Assembly (NCBI GenBank): GCA_907163375.1
Contig: CAJQUW010011309.1
Location: forward strand, 185,109-249,108
Reading direction: 5' to 3'
From: Prostheceraeus crozeri
Lineage: Eukaryota > Platyhelminthes > Polycladida > Euryleptidae
DNA: 64,000 nt
Shown here in pieces: positions 22,101 through 32,400 of the stretch. Made by a program: the position numbers and the translations under genes. Position 1 is the first letter of the stretch, and each line of letters opens with the position of its first letter. The notes under the pieces are model-generated. The model searched no databases. It was not told the origin of the DNA and saw nothing but the letters and a program-made list of their open reading frames with translations.

Positions 22101-24997
22101 AATGAAGTTGATTATATTTTAAGTAAGTCATCAATATCATTCAATGATCGGCTCGAGCTCATGAAAGCCGGTAGACCCAAACCTCTTCTCGCTGATTCAA
22201 ATCAGGAATGTGAAATTAACATCGGTTTTACATACAAATTGAAGTTAATACATACGCATCTGCAGGGAAAGTATAGGGGCCTATAGTATGAGACCCGGCT
22301 CTACAAAATGCAGCTCAAAATATAGTGAATACCCTATCTGAAAACTCACCGCACGCCTCTGCAGTGAACAGTACTTGTCTTTGACTCAATGTTTCTCCGT
22401 GATAAATTCATCAAATGGAAATATTATCCACATCTGATCTCAGTAAATATACTATTTGCAATTGAGTGCATCATTTTTCTATGAAGGTTTCCGAAAATTC
22501 TCCAATTTTTGTTAAAAAGGTGTTGATTAATCGAGCTTCCGATGGCGTCAGCAGCACATCTTAGTCATGAATGATAAAATTACATAGAACAGACCGAATC
22601 AGACATCAGGAGAGCATAGATGAATGCGCGGGAGCACTGAGAATGAATTATTTCTTTTTAACAAATAAAATTCATAAACAAGTGACTACTGAAACTGTAA
22701 AAAGAAGTAAGAGAATTAAATGATTAGAATGAAAAAATAGCTTTTTCTGGTAAATGATGCAGGAAAACCACACTTTATAATAAACATTCTTATTATAAAG
22801 TGTGATTTTCCTGCATCAAGAGGATTAAATGCTAAAATGTCAAAGAAGAAATTGACTGTCATATTTAGAGATGAGAGGTTTCCATTTAGAATTGATTCGC
22901 CCACATGTATATGGCCTCTTTGACACGTGTCCTATCCCAATTTTTCTCGATATTTACCACCTGAGGAGTAATGTTTGTGCGATGGTTATTCTCGATTAAT
23001 ACAACATCTTTTTTAACAACAATTGGAAAAATTTTGGAAAAACCTACATAGAAAAAATTATTCACATGGTTCAAATCTTCAATATCTAAATTTACTGACT
23101 GAACGTTCAATGATCTAGTTCGTCAGAATTCAGACTTCAATTTACATTTCGTTCAATAGAAAATGGGTTTTCTGGCCGTGACCATCAGTGGTGAGGAAAG
23201 TCATCTCCGGACCCAAACAACGCAGACAAAAAGCAATTTATCTCTGTTGGACGTTTGAACAAAGCCAATTGGAGTGATGTGATGAATCTTTTCCATTGAA
23301 TTTCCATGAATCCAAGTCCTACCATCTGAATCAATAACGTGGAACTAGACAACTTTTGATGCGGAAATATATAAATATGCGTTAGATTAAATTACCATAC
23401 CAAATGCATTCGTCCATTGGAATTCAAACCCAATACCTCACTAACAGCCAATCACAGCAGTAACAACAATTACGTGACATGTGAATGGCATCACCACGGG
23501 TCCCCAAACTCCGCACCACGGCATCATTTTCACAGACCACAATGATCTCGTAATGAACACGCTAACATATGGTTCCTTTTCAATTTATTTCTTCATCACT
23601 GAGACTTAATTTGTCCTATAGGATGTGAGTCACCGCAGCCGGTAATTCCTAGGTAGAAAAATCAGTACTTGCAAGAGAGAAAAATGTATCATTAAATATT
23701 TTGAAATCAAACCTATGTGCTGTGGGTGAGTCAAAGGTTAGTAGTTGCATGTAAAGGTTGCATCAAATTATGCGATGAGATAAAATAAAATGATGCTTAA
23801 AGAGTGCTTCAATTTAATACGGATTAGACCGACCCCAGTGTTCATCTAGCATTTTAATCAGGACATCTGCTAAATATGTTTGGGAACCCTTGGCATACAG
23901 TAATGTCCATAACTCTATGGTAATGTCGTTCAATGAGAGATAAATGATATAGTCACAGAATTAGATTCATCTGCGCACGCTTCGGTTTCCTAGAAAGGAA
24001 GAATTGTATGCAACCTTCATATCGAAATGGCACATCATAGAATTAGACAACTTGATCCTTCTCGAATGGATAATTCGTGTATCGCTTGCTATTGGAAATG
24101 GCAAGCAATAAGCTGCCAGCAGAGGACACAAGAGCCAGTGAGAGATGCGTGCGTGCTGTGATATCACTTCGCACACACCAAAACACACATCTTGGCTAAC
24201 ATTCAATTCAGTGTATGCACTATACAGTGAGAAATGCTGAGAAGACGATGGTGAAATCATCTAGTGAACTAATTTTCGTACGCCTGCTACTTTTTTTAAT
24301 AATGATCGGGAGGGCCAACATTATGGAGAAAACTTGTGCGCAATGATCTGTATTCTTCGAATCTGAAGGAATTCTGGCAATCGAAGCACTTTGCTTGAAC
24401 TCACATCAATTCGCAAGCGACGCACGACTTTTTTCCTATCTCTGTAAGGTATTAGGCATTCCTTTTTGCCCACTTAATAAGTTCCTCGATGTGCCGGCGA
24501 TTTCGAATTAATCACAATTCTAGCAAACCGAAGCAGATAAGCAAGATATCTAATTCTGTGGATATAATCATCCTTACCGTCGGTATCACGTAGGATCTCC
24601 TCAGCTGTGCCATCAAAATGGGCTAGTGGATTGCTGGGATTGGTGTATTGATCAAGAATGATTCCCCCAGGGATTTCATTGGCCAATCGAGCTGCAACTC
24701 CGATATGCGATTCCGGTGAATCAAATGAGGCTGACGTTGGGGTTCGAACTATTTCGGCACCGAGCCCTCTCAACACATCTACCTTCTCTAATGACATCTT
24801 CTCCGGCATTACGATGATGCAACGATATCCCTTCACGGCTGCAGCCAACGCAAGTCCAATGCCAGTGTTTCCAGAAGTGGGCTCAATAAGCACAGAACCA
24901 GGCTTGAGCACGCCAGCAGCTTCGGCGTCTTCTACCATTCGAAGACCGATGCGATCTTTTACACTACCTCCTGAGTTGAAAAATTCACACTTCGCCA
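13025..24997 (-). CDS. CBS: Cystathionine beta-synthase gene, catalytic-core exons (partial gene)
   Basis: Six minus-strand exons join in frame at GT/AG sites: 24578-24997, 17277-17368, 17093-17218, 15290-15374, 14750-14861 and 13025-13105. Together they give about 305 residues of a fold-type II PLP enzyme that condenses serine and homocysteine to cystathionine in cytosolic transsulfuration. Similarity to animal CBS is strong along the whole length, including the PLP lysine, the TSGNTGIG loop, GTGGT phosphate loop, a CPDC pair and GGSCGS. The N-terminal heme-binding exons and the C-terminal pair of CBS domains that bind S-adenosylmethionine in vertebrates are not seen. Introns are 7.2 kb, 58 bp, 1.7 kb, 0.43 kb and 1.6 kb. 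Coding looks intact, so a functional gene is likely. Confidence 0.92.
14750..14861 (-). CDS. CBS: CBS exon 5 (of those seen)
   Basis: The acceptor is TCATTTCAG before 14861 and the donor GTAAGT after 14750. It encodes [18 protein letters not shown] (the first Gly codon is split with exon 4) and [13 protein letters not shown]. The serine of the GGS motif corresponds to the residue that hydrogen-bonds the PLP ring nitrogen in human CBS. Reading phase joins exactly to both neighbours, which supports the splice choice. Confidence 0.93.
15290..15374 (-). CDS. CBS: CBS exon 4 (of those seen)
   Basis: The acceptor TTATTGCAG lies before 15374 and the donor GTGAGT after 15290. It encodes [20 protein letters not shown] followed by IREEGLLC and the first base of the next Gly codon. 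This matches VVDKW(F/Y)KSND...LLCG of animal CBS. The 85-nt length restores the frame with both neighbours. Confidence 0.93.
15375..16029. other. CBS intron sequence, nothing else seen
   Basis: Intron between exons 3 and 4, the part outside the LINE and SINE. AT-rich, with no other feature recognised. Confidence 0.6.
16030..16835 (+). mobile_element. Degenerate LINE with internal deletion, inside a CBS intron
   Basis: The plus strand encodes [76 protein letters not shown] and [10 protein letters not shown], the RT finger/palm blocks of a non-LTR retrotransposon. From about 16515 it jumps, after [14 protein letters not shown] in another frame, to the extreme C-terminus ([20 protein letters not shown], then [15 protein letters not shown] and AQDR..W..TVRDVV). 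The YADD active site and about 300 residues are thus deleted. Frameshifts add to the damage. It lies antisense to CBS in the intron between exons 3 and 4. Confidence 0.8.
16848..17042 (-). mobile_element. tRNA-derived SINE, family 1, copy 3, with 13-bp target duplication
   Basis: On the minus strand the head is a diverged copy of the family at 6523 (TTAAGTGCTTGGC..TAGCGATCTTT, then AGATCGAGCCC as the B-box region). TGGTAGAATACAA stands on both sides, at 16835-16847 and 17043-17055: a perfect 13-bp target-site duplication of the type made by LINE machinery. It inserted at the 3' end of the LINE relic in the CBS intron. Confidence 0.85.
17093..17218 (-). CDS. CBS: CBS exon 3 (of those seen)
   Basis: The acceptor TTTCTTTCAG precedes 17218 and the donor GTACGT follows 17093. 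The 42 codons read [18 protein letters not shown], then [18 protein letters not shown] and DRS, equal to the human IIGVDPEGS...VEGIGYDF(I)PTVLDR(T) stretch. Both boundaries are phase 0. Confidence 0.95.
17219..17276 (-). other. 58-bp CBS intron
   Basis: Between exons 2 and 3: donor GTAAAT, pyrimidine-rich end TTTTTCTTTCAG. It is near the minimum size that spliceosomes accept, while its neighbour intron is about 7.2 kb. Confidence 0.85.
17277..17368 (-). CDS. CBS: CBS exon 2 (of those seen): phosphate loop
   Basis: The acceptor CTCTCCAG precedes 17368 and the donor GTAAAT follows 17277. It encodes [20 protein letters not shown] and [13 protein letters not shown] is the PLP phosphate-binding loop (human residues 256-260), and CPDC matches the CxxC pair that is redox-active in human CBS (CPGC). 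The first Gly codon is split G|GT with exon 1. Confidence 0.94.
17369..22058. other. CBS large intron, first part
   Basis: No exon, RNA gene or element is recognised here apart from the repeats listed separately. It contains AATTCC-rich patches (18660-18705 and 20130-20280), a CAA-rich low-complexity patch (19266-19290) and a 9-G run (17837-17845). Confidence 0.5.
20152..20233. repeat. 31-bp tandem repeat, about 2.6 copies
   Basis: The unit beginning GTCAATTCCAATTCCAGTAG starts at 20152, 20183 and 20214, and the copies are identical. It lies in a larger AATTCC-rich patch (20130-20280). Confidence 0.85.
22059..22286 (+). mobile_element. N-terminal fragment of a hAT/TTF-type transposase gene
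   Basis: A frame of 75 residues includes [20 protein letters not shown], then [20 protein letters not shown]. The S-F-x-(D/E)R-x-E-(L/I)-x-x-x-GRP-x-P/L pattern is the usual lead-in to the TTF-type zinc finger of invertebrate hAT transposases, which then continue with a Trp/Cys-rich finger. The finger itself does not follow, so the copy is truncated or was spliced. The match is short, so this is a moderate call. It lies antisense within a CBS intron. Confidence 0.4.
22287..22755. other. CBS intron sequence, nothing else seen
   Basis: No feature recognised in this stretch of the large intron. Confidence 0.5.
22756..22817. repeat. 62-nt near-perfect hairpin (28-bp arms, 6-nt loop)
   Basis: The left arm at 22756-22783 starts GATGCAGGAAAACC and ends ACTTTATAATAA. 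The right arm 22790-22817 is its complement with a single mismatch, which would be a G-U pair in RNA. The loop is ACATTC. It may be a foldback remnant or a small transcribed stem-loop. Confidence 0.85.
22886..23110 (-). mobile_element. Possible Penelope/GIY-YIG-type retroelement tail
   Basis: The minus-strand frame contains [20 protein letters not shown] followed by [14 protein letters not shown]. The order H-x..-(V)V-(N/D)-x-E-x-x-W-x-x-R-x-(V/I)KEA-I-Y/H-I is typical of the C-terminal end of GIY-YIG endonucleases attached to Penelope-like and related elements. The catalytic GIY...YIG part and reverse transcriptase are not visible. The fragment is short and the call is tentative. Confidence 0.4.
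23111..24577. other. CBS intron 1 (of those seen), exon-proximal part
   Basis: No coding exon, RNA gene or repeat is recognised. A 97-codon minus-strand frame at 23967-24260 has no family resemblance. Confidence 0.5.
24578..24997 (-). CDS. CBS: CBS exon 1 (of those seen): PLP lysine and substrate loop
   Basis: The acceptor TCTTCTATTGCAG precedes 24997 and the donor GTAAGG follows 24578. It encodes [20 protein letters not shown] (the first codon is split), where the lysine of GGSVKDR forms the Schiff base with PLP (human Lys119). It continues with [20 protein letters not shown], the substrate-binding loop, and [20 protein letters not shown]. The end reads [16 protein letters not shown]. Identity to vertebrate CBS is high by eye. 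A single 420-nt exon covers what vertebrates divide among several exons. The upstream exon with the heme-binding and G-(D/E)-T-P-(M/L)-V-R-I segment was not found up to the satellite. Confidence 0.95.
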
Positions 24998-25439
24998 CTG
25001 CAATAGAAGATGAAAAGTCAGTTTCGCGTATTCATGAGAATATCTCTGAAGAATTTCAGATACTAGGAATAGATGCACAGCATATCCGCGACCATAGAGA
25101 CAGTATATAGCAGGTAGAATGTCGATTCAAAAAAAAATGTCAGCATAAGTTTTTTTTACATCGGAAGATTGTTTTTTGCGATGATAACGTTCCTGTGGTC
25201 GTTTTTGTAGAGATTTTTGTAGATTTTTGTAAAAAATTCCATCATAATTTCAATTGTTATTGAATCTGATCAATGCCACTCCCTTCAGTTATGACGTCAA
25301 TTTTGTGTTGATCCATGTTGTTTAGAGATGGCTTTTAGCTTTGTTGATTCATTTTTTACAAACTCATATATAGAATGATTATTCGAAACTCAGACACACC
25401 AGCAGTCTAATTTGAATATGTTGAATCAGAGTTCTAGTT
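24998..25439. other. Sequence upstream of the first CBS exon seen
   Basis: No further CBS exon is recognised. A T-rich patch at 25145-25260 may belong to a diverged dispersed repeat. Confidence 0.5.
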
Positions 25440-25448
25440 CAAGATATG

Positions 25449-26074
25449 GGTACTTATGGGTTATCTCTCCCCCAAGTTTTCAAATTTGTCTAAAATCCGA
25501 AGAAATGAATCAATCGTCACAAAACTTTAGGCACACGTAAGTGAGTATATTTTCTACCCACATGCCAAAATTTGTGCAAATCGGACAAGTACTTTTTGAA
25601 TTACGGGCGATAACTAGAAGTGCAGCGATGTCTCGAGTTTGATTTGACTTCTAACCTCATCGTCGCAGCAGAAAGCACTTGAGGTCAACAAAGTCATTTC
25701 CCGACAACTGGTGAAATGATGATGACCAGACCACAACTCTTATTATAACGTTGTCAGATAAAATAAGGTGTGGTGGGGTAGTGGTCGTGCGGAGATATCA
25801 AATAGCAGTGGATGAGACAAAGAGTCAGATAGAACAATGCACACACGAGTAACAATAATGCGTCGAACAGACAAAGTCAGATCAAGCAGCTAGAATCGCT
25901 GCACCACGTCATCGTCTCTAATGCAAAAAGTACTTGTTCGATCTGCATAAATTTTGTATGTGGGTAGAAAATATACTTAAGTGCGTCTACTTGAGGTTTG
26001 ATGACGATTGATTCTGCTTTGCAGATTTTAGACAAATTTGAAAACCTGGGGGGGGGGAGATAACCCTAAAGTAG
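25449..26074. mobile_element. MITE-like foldback element with long TIRs and 9-bp target duplication
   Basis: The left arm (about 25449-25629) and right arm (about 25895-26074) are imperfect inverted copies. Shared words include GGGTTATCTC, TTTTCAAATTTGTCTAAAAT, GAATCAATCGTCA and TATATTTTCTACCCACAT. CAAGATATG flanks both sides, at 25440-25448 and 26075-26083, which fits an 8-9 bp target duplication of hAT- or Mutator-type transposition. The 265-bp centre has no coding capacity, so the element is non-autonomous. The arms have diverged by perhaps a fifth by eye. Confidence 0.8.
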
Positions 26075-26083
26075 CAAGATATG

Positions 26084-26492
26084 AATGAAAAACACGATAG
26101 GAGGTATCACGAAACTTGCTTGTGCTCCATTCACACAAGGCATTGTCACGTGGAGGAGTAAATAAAAACATCGCCACTATTTCTACCATCTACAGCAGCG
26201 ACCCGTAAGCTTGAGAGATGGCGTTTCATGAAATAATTGATTGAATCTCGGGTGTCCCAGTCAATAGACAGTAAGCCCACCCGATTAACGAGAAATAGAA
26301 AATTTCATTCTAATAGAAAATACTCTTCCAGATGGGTTAGATTCAAAGCAATCTATTTATCGGACGTTCTCTATTTATATTGTCGTCTGCACCACTCCTC
26401 AGTCAGACGAAGGAGTGGCGCACTTCATCGAAGGCTTGTGGGTTAATGATTTTTTACTATAGAGCCAAAATAAATAACATCACGAAAAAAAG
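26084..26492. other. Left flank of the satellite array
   Basis: Unique-looking AT-rich sequence between the MITE and the first satellite unit. No gene is recognised. It ends with AGAGCCAAAATAAATAAC, which echoes a word inside the satellite unit. Confidence 0.5.
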
Positions 26493-29400
26493 AACACATC
26501 GAGCCAAAACTTCTACACATCTTTGCGGAAAACGCAATAGAGCCAAACTTAAGCTCTACACTACCTCACTCACCTTCAAGTAAAGTTTCATCAAAATCCA
26601 TCCAATACTCTGTCCGACACAGCCTTCACAATATGACAAAAACGACAAAAATTCAATCCTCAAAACACACAACTAGCCAAAACTTCTGCGCATCTTTGCG
26701 GAAAACGCAATAGAGCCAAACTTAAGCTCTACACTACCTCACTCACCTTCAAGTAAAGTTTCATCAAAATCCATCCAATACTCTGTCCGACACAGCCTTC
26801 ACAAGTTTGAAAATATGGCCTATTCAGCGACATTTCAAACTTTCAAACACACATCGAGCCACAACTTCTGCGCATCTTTGCGGAAAACGCAATAGAGCCA
26901 AACTTAAGCTCTACACTACCTCACTCACCTTCAAGTAAAGTTTCATCAAAATCCATCCAATACTCTGTCCGACACAGCCTTCACAAGTTTGAAAATATGG
27001 CCTATTCAGCGACATTTCAAACTTTCAAACACACATCGAGCCAAAACTTCTGCGCATCTTTGCGGAAAACGCAATAGAGCCAAACTTAAGCTCTACAATA
27101 CCTCAATCACCTTCAAGTAAAGTTTCATCAAAATCCATTCAATACTCTGTCCGACACAGCCTTCACAAGTTTGAAAATATGGCCTATTCAGCGACATTTC
27201 AAACTTTCAAACACACATCGAGCCACAACTTCTGCGCATCTTTGCGGAAAACGCAATAGAGCCAAACTTAAGCTCTACACTACCTCACTCACCTTCAAGC
27301 AAAGTTTCATCAAAATCCATCCAATACTCTGTCCTACACAGCCTTCACAAGTTTGAAAATATGGCCTATTCAGCGACATTTCAAACTTTCAAACACACAT
27401 CGAGCCACAACTTCTGCGCATCTTTGCGGAAAACGCAATAGAGCCAAACTTAAGCTCTACACTACCTCACTCACCTTCAAGCAAAGTTTCATCAAAATCC
27501 ATTCAATACTCTGTCCGACACAGCCTTCACAAGTTTGAAAATATGGCCTATTCAGCGACATTTCAAACTTTCAAACACACATCGAGCCACAACTTCTGCG
27601 CATCTTTGCGGAAAACGCAATAGAGCCAAACTTAAGCTCTACACTACCTCACTCACCTTCAAGCAAAGTTTCATCAAAATCCATTCAATACTCTGTCCGA
27701 CACAGCCTTCACAAGTTTGAAAATATGGCCTATTCAGCGACATTTCAAACTTTCAAACACACATCGAGCCACAACTTCTGCGCATCTTTGCGGAAAACGC
27801 AATAGAGCCAAACTTAAGCTCTACACTACCTCACTCACCTTCAAGCAAAGTTTCATCAAAATCCATCAAATACTCTGTCCTACACAGCCTTCACAAGTTT
27901 GAAAATATGGCCTATTCAGCGACATTTCAAACTTTCAAACACACATCGAGCCACAACTTCTGCGCATCTTTGCGGAAAACGCAATAGAGCCAAACTTAAG
28001 CTCTACACTACCTCACTCACCTTCAAGCAAAGTTTCATCAAAATCCATCAAATACTCTGTCCTACACAGCCTTCACAAGTTTGAAAATATGGCCTATTCA
28101 GCGACATTTCAAACTTTCAAACACACATCGAGCCACAACTTCTGCGCATCTTTGCGGAAAACGCAATAGAGCCAAACTTAAGCTCTACACTACCTCACTC
28201 ACCTTCAAGTAAAGTTTCATCAAAATCCATTCAATACTCTGTCCGACACAGCCTTCACAAGTTTGAAAATATGTCCTATTCAGCGACATTTCAAACTTTC
28301 AAACACACATCGAGCCACAACTTCTGCGCATCTTTGCGGAAAACGCAATAGAGCCAAACTTAAGCTTTACACTACCTCAATCACCTTCAAGCAAAGTTTC
28401 ATCAAAATCCATCCAATACTCTGTCCGACACAGCCTTCACAAGTTTGAAAATATGGCCTATTCAGCGACATTTCAAACTTTCAAACACACATCGAGCCAC
28501 AACTTCTGCGCATCTTTGCGGAAAACGCAATAGAGCCAAACTTAAGCTCTACACTACCTCACTCACCTTCAAGCAAAGTTTCATCAAAATCCATCAAATA
28601 CTCTGTCCGACACAGCCTTCACAAGTTTGAAAATATGGCCTATTCAGCGACATTTTAAACTTTCAAACACACATCGAGCCACAACTTCTGCGCATCTTTG
28701 CGGAAAACGCAATAGAGCCAAACTTAAGCTCTACACTACCTCACTCACCTTCAAGTAAAGTTTCATCAAAATCCATCCAATACTCTGTCCTACACAGCCT
28801 TCACAAGTTTGAAAATATGGCCTATTCAGCGACATTTTAAACTTTCAAACACACATCGAGCCACAACTTCTGCGCATCTTTGCGGAAAACGCAATAGAGC
28901 CAAACTTAAGCGCTACACTACCTCACTCACCTTCAAGCAAAGTTTCATCAAAATCCATCAAATACTCTGTCCGACACAGCCTTCACAAGTTTGAAAATAT
29001 GGCCTATTCAGCGACATTTCAAACTTTCAAACACACATCGAGCCACAACTTCTGGGCATCTTTGCGGAAAACGCAATAGAGCCAAACTTAACTTCTACAC
29101 TACCTCACTCACCTTCAAGCAAAGTTTCATCAAAATCCATTCAATACTCTGTCCGACACAGCCTTCACAAGTTTGAAAATATGGCCTATTCAGCGACATT
29201 TCAAACTTTCAAACACACATCGAGCCACAACTTCTGCGCATCTTTGCGGAAAACGCAATAGAGCCAAACTTAAGCTCTACACTACCTCACTCACCTTCAA
29301 GTAAAGTTTCATCAAAATCCATCCAATACTCTGTCCTACACAGCCTTCACAAGTTTGAAAATATTGCCTATTCAGCGACATTTCAAACTTTCAAACACAC

Positions 29401-32400
29401 ATCGAGCCACAACTTCTGCGCATCTTTGCGGAAAACGCAATAGAGCCAAACTTAAGCTCTACACTACCTCACTCACCTTCAAGCAAAGTTTCATCAAAAT
29501 CCATCCAATACTCTGTCCGACACAGCCTTCACAAGTTTGAAAATATGGCCTATTCAGCGACATTTCAAACTTTCAAACACACATCGAGCCACAACTTCTG
29601 CGCATCTTTGCGGAAAACGCAATAGAGCCAAACTTAAGCTCTACACTACCTCACTCACCTTCAAGCAAAGTTTCATCAAAATCCATCAAATACTCTGTCC
29701 TACACAGCCTTCACAAGTTTGAAAATATGGCCTATTCAGCGACATTTTAAACTTTCAAACACACATCGAGCCACAACTTCTGCGCATCTTTGCGGAAAAC
29801 GCAATAGAGCCAAACTTAAGCTCTACACTACCTCACTCACCTTCAAGTAAAGTTTCATCAAAATCCATCCAATACTCTGTCCTACACAGCCTTCACAAGT
29901 TTGAAAATATGGCCTATTCAGCGACATTTTAAACTTTCAAACACACATCGAGCCACAACTTCTGCGCATCTTTGCGGAAAACGCAATAGAGCCAAACTTA
30001 AGCGCTACACTACCTCACTCACCTTCAAGCAAAGTTTCATCAAAATCCATCAAATACTCTGTCCGACACAGCCTTCACAAGTTTGAAAATATGGCCTATT
30101 CAGCGACATTTCAAACTTTCAAACACACATCGAGCCACAACTTCTGGGCATCTTTGCGGAAAACGCAATAGAGCCAAACTTAAGCTCTACACTACCTCAC
30201 TCACCTTCAAGCAAAGTTTCATCAAAATCCATTCAATACTCTGTCCGACACAGCCTTCACAAGTTTGAAAATATGGCCTATTCAGCGACATTTCAAACTT
30301 TCAAACACACATCGAGCCACAACTTCTGCGCATCTTTGCGGAAAACGCAATAGAGCCAAACTTAAGCTCTACACTACCTCACTCACCTTCAAGCAAAGTT
30401 TCATCAAAATCCATCAAATACTCTGTCCGACACAGCCTTCACAAGTTTGAAAATATGGCCTATTCAGCGACATTTCAAACTTTCAAACACACATCGAGCC
30501 ACAACTTCTGCGCATCTTTGCGGAAAACGCAATAGAGCCAAACTTAAGCTCTACACTACCTCACTCACCTTCAAGCAAAGTTTCATCAAAATCCATCCAA
30601 TACTCTGTCCTACACAGCCTTCACAAGTTTGAAAATATGGCCTATTCAGCGACATTTCAAACTTTCAAACACACATCGAGCCACAACTTCTGCGCATCTT
30701 TGCGGAAAACGCAATAGAGCCAAACTTAAGCTCTACACTACCTCACTCACCTTCAAGCAAAGTTTCATCAAAATCCATTCAATACTCTGTCCTACACAGC
30801 CTTCACAAGTTTGAAAATATGTCCTATTCAGCGACATTTCAAACTTTCAAACACACATCGAGCCACAACTTCTGCGCATCTTTGCGGAAAACGCAATAGA
30901 GCCAAACTTAAGCTCTACACTACCTCACTCACCTTCAAGCAAAGTTTCATCAAAATCCATCCAATACTCTGTCCTACACAGCCTTCACAAGTTTGAAAAT
31001 ATGGCCTATTCAGCGACATTTCAAACTTTCAAACACACATCGAGCCACAACTTCTGCGCATCTTTGCGGAAAACGCAATAGAGCCAAACTTAAGCGCTAC
31101 ACTACCTCACTCACCTTCAAGCAAAGTTTCATCAAAATCCATCAAATACTCTGTCCGACACAGCCTTCACAAGTTTGAAAATATGGCCTATTCAGCGACA
31201 TTTCAAACTTTCAAACACACATCGAGCCACAACTTCTGGGCATCTTTGCGGAAAACGCAATAGAGCCAAACTTAACTTCTACACTACCTCACTCACCTTC
31301 AAGCAAAGTTTCATCAAAATCCATTCAATACTCTGTCCGACACAGCCTTCACAAGTTTGAAAATATGGCCTATTCAGCGACATTTCAAACTTTCAAACAC
31401 ACATCGAGCCACAACTTCTGCGCATCTTTGCGGAAAACGCAATAGAGCCAAACTTAAGCTCTACACTACCTCACTCACCTTCAAGCAAAGTTTCATCAAA
31501 ATCCATCAAATACTCTGTCCGACACAGCCTTCACAAGTTTGAAAATATGGCCTATTCAGCGACATTTCAAACTTTCAAACACACATCGAGCCACAACTTC
31601 TGCGCATCTTTGCGGAAAACGCAATAGAGCCAAACTTAAGCTCTACACTACCTCACTCACCTTCAAGCAAAGTTTCATCAAAATCCATCCAATACTCTGT
31701 CCTACACAGCCTTCACAAGTTTGAAAATATGGCCTATTCAGCGACATTTCAAACTTTCAAACACACATCGAGCCACAACTTCTGCGCATCTTTGCGGAAA
31801 ACGCAATAGAGCCAAACTTAAGCTCTACACTACCTCACTCACCTTCAAGCAAAGTTTCATCAAAATCCATTCAATACTCTGTCCGACACAGCCTTCACAA
31901 GTTTGAAAATATGGCCTATTCAGCGACATTTCAAACTTTCAAACACACATCGAGCCACAACTTCTGCGCATCTTTGCGGAAAACGCAATAGAGCCAAACT
32001 TAAGCTCTACACTACCTCACTCACCTTCGAGCAAAGTTTCATCAAAATCCATCCAATACTCTGTCCTACACAGCCTTCACAAGTTTGAAAATATGGCCTA
32101 TTCAGCGACATTTCAAACTTTCAAACACACATCGAGCCACAACTTCTGCGCATCTTTGCGGAAAACGCAATAGAGCCAAACTTAAGCTCTACACTACCTC
32201 ACTCACCTTCAAGCAAAGTTTCATCAAAATCCATCAAATACTCTGTCCGACACAGCCTTCACAAGTTTGAAAATATGGCCTATTCAGCGACATTTCAAAC
32301 TTTCAAACACACATCGAGCCACAACTTCTGCGCATCTTTGCGGAAAACGCAATAGAGCCAAACTTAAGCTCTACACTACCTCACTCACCTTCAAGCAAAG

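Noticed and set aside
23967-24260. 97-codon minus-strand frame in the CBS intron
   Set aside because: No recognisable motif, no splice context with CBS and low-complexity composition. Likely chance.
13480-25210. Weak resemblance between 13520-13555 and 25165-25205 (TTTTTTGCG followed by similar words)
   Set aside because: Too short and diverged to call a repeat family by eye.
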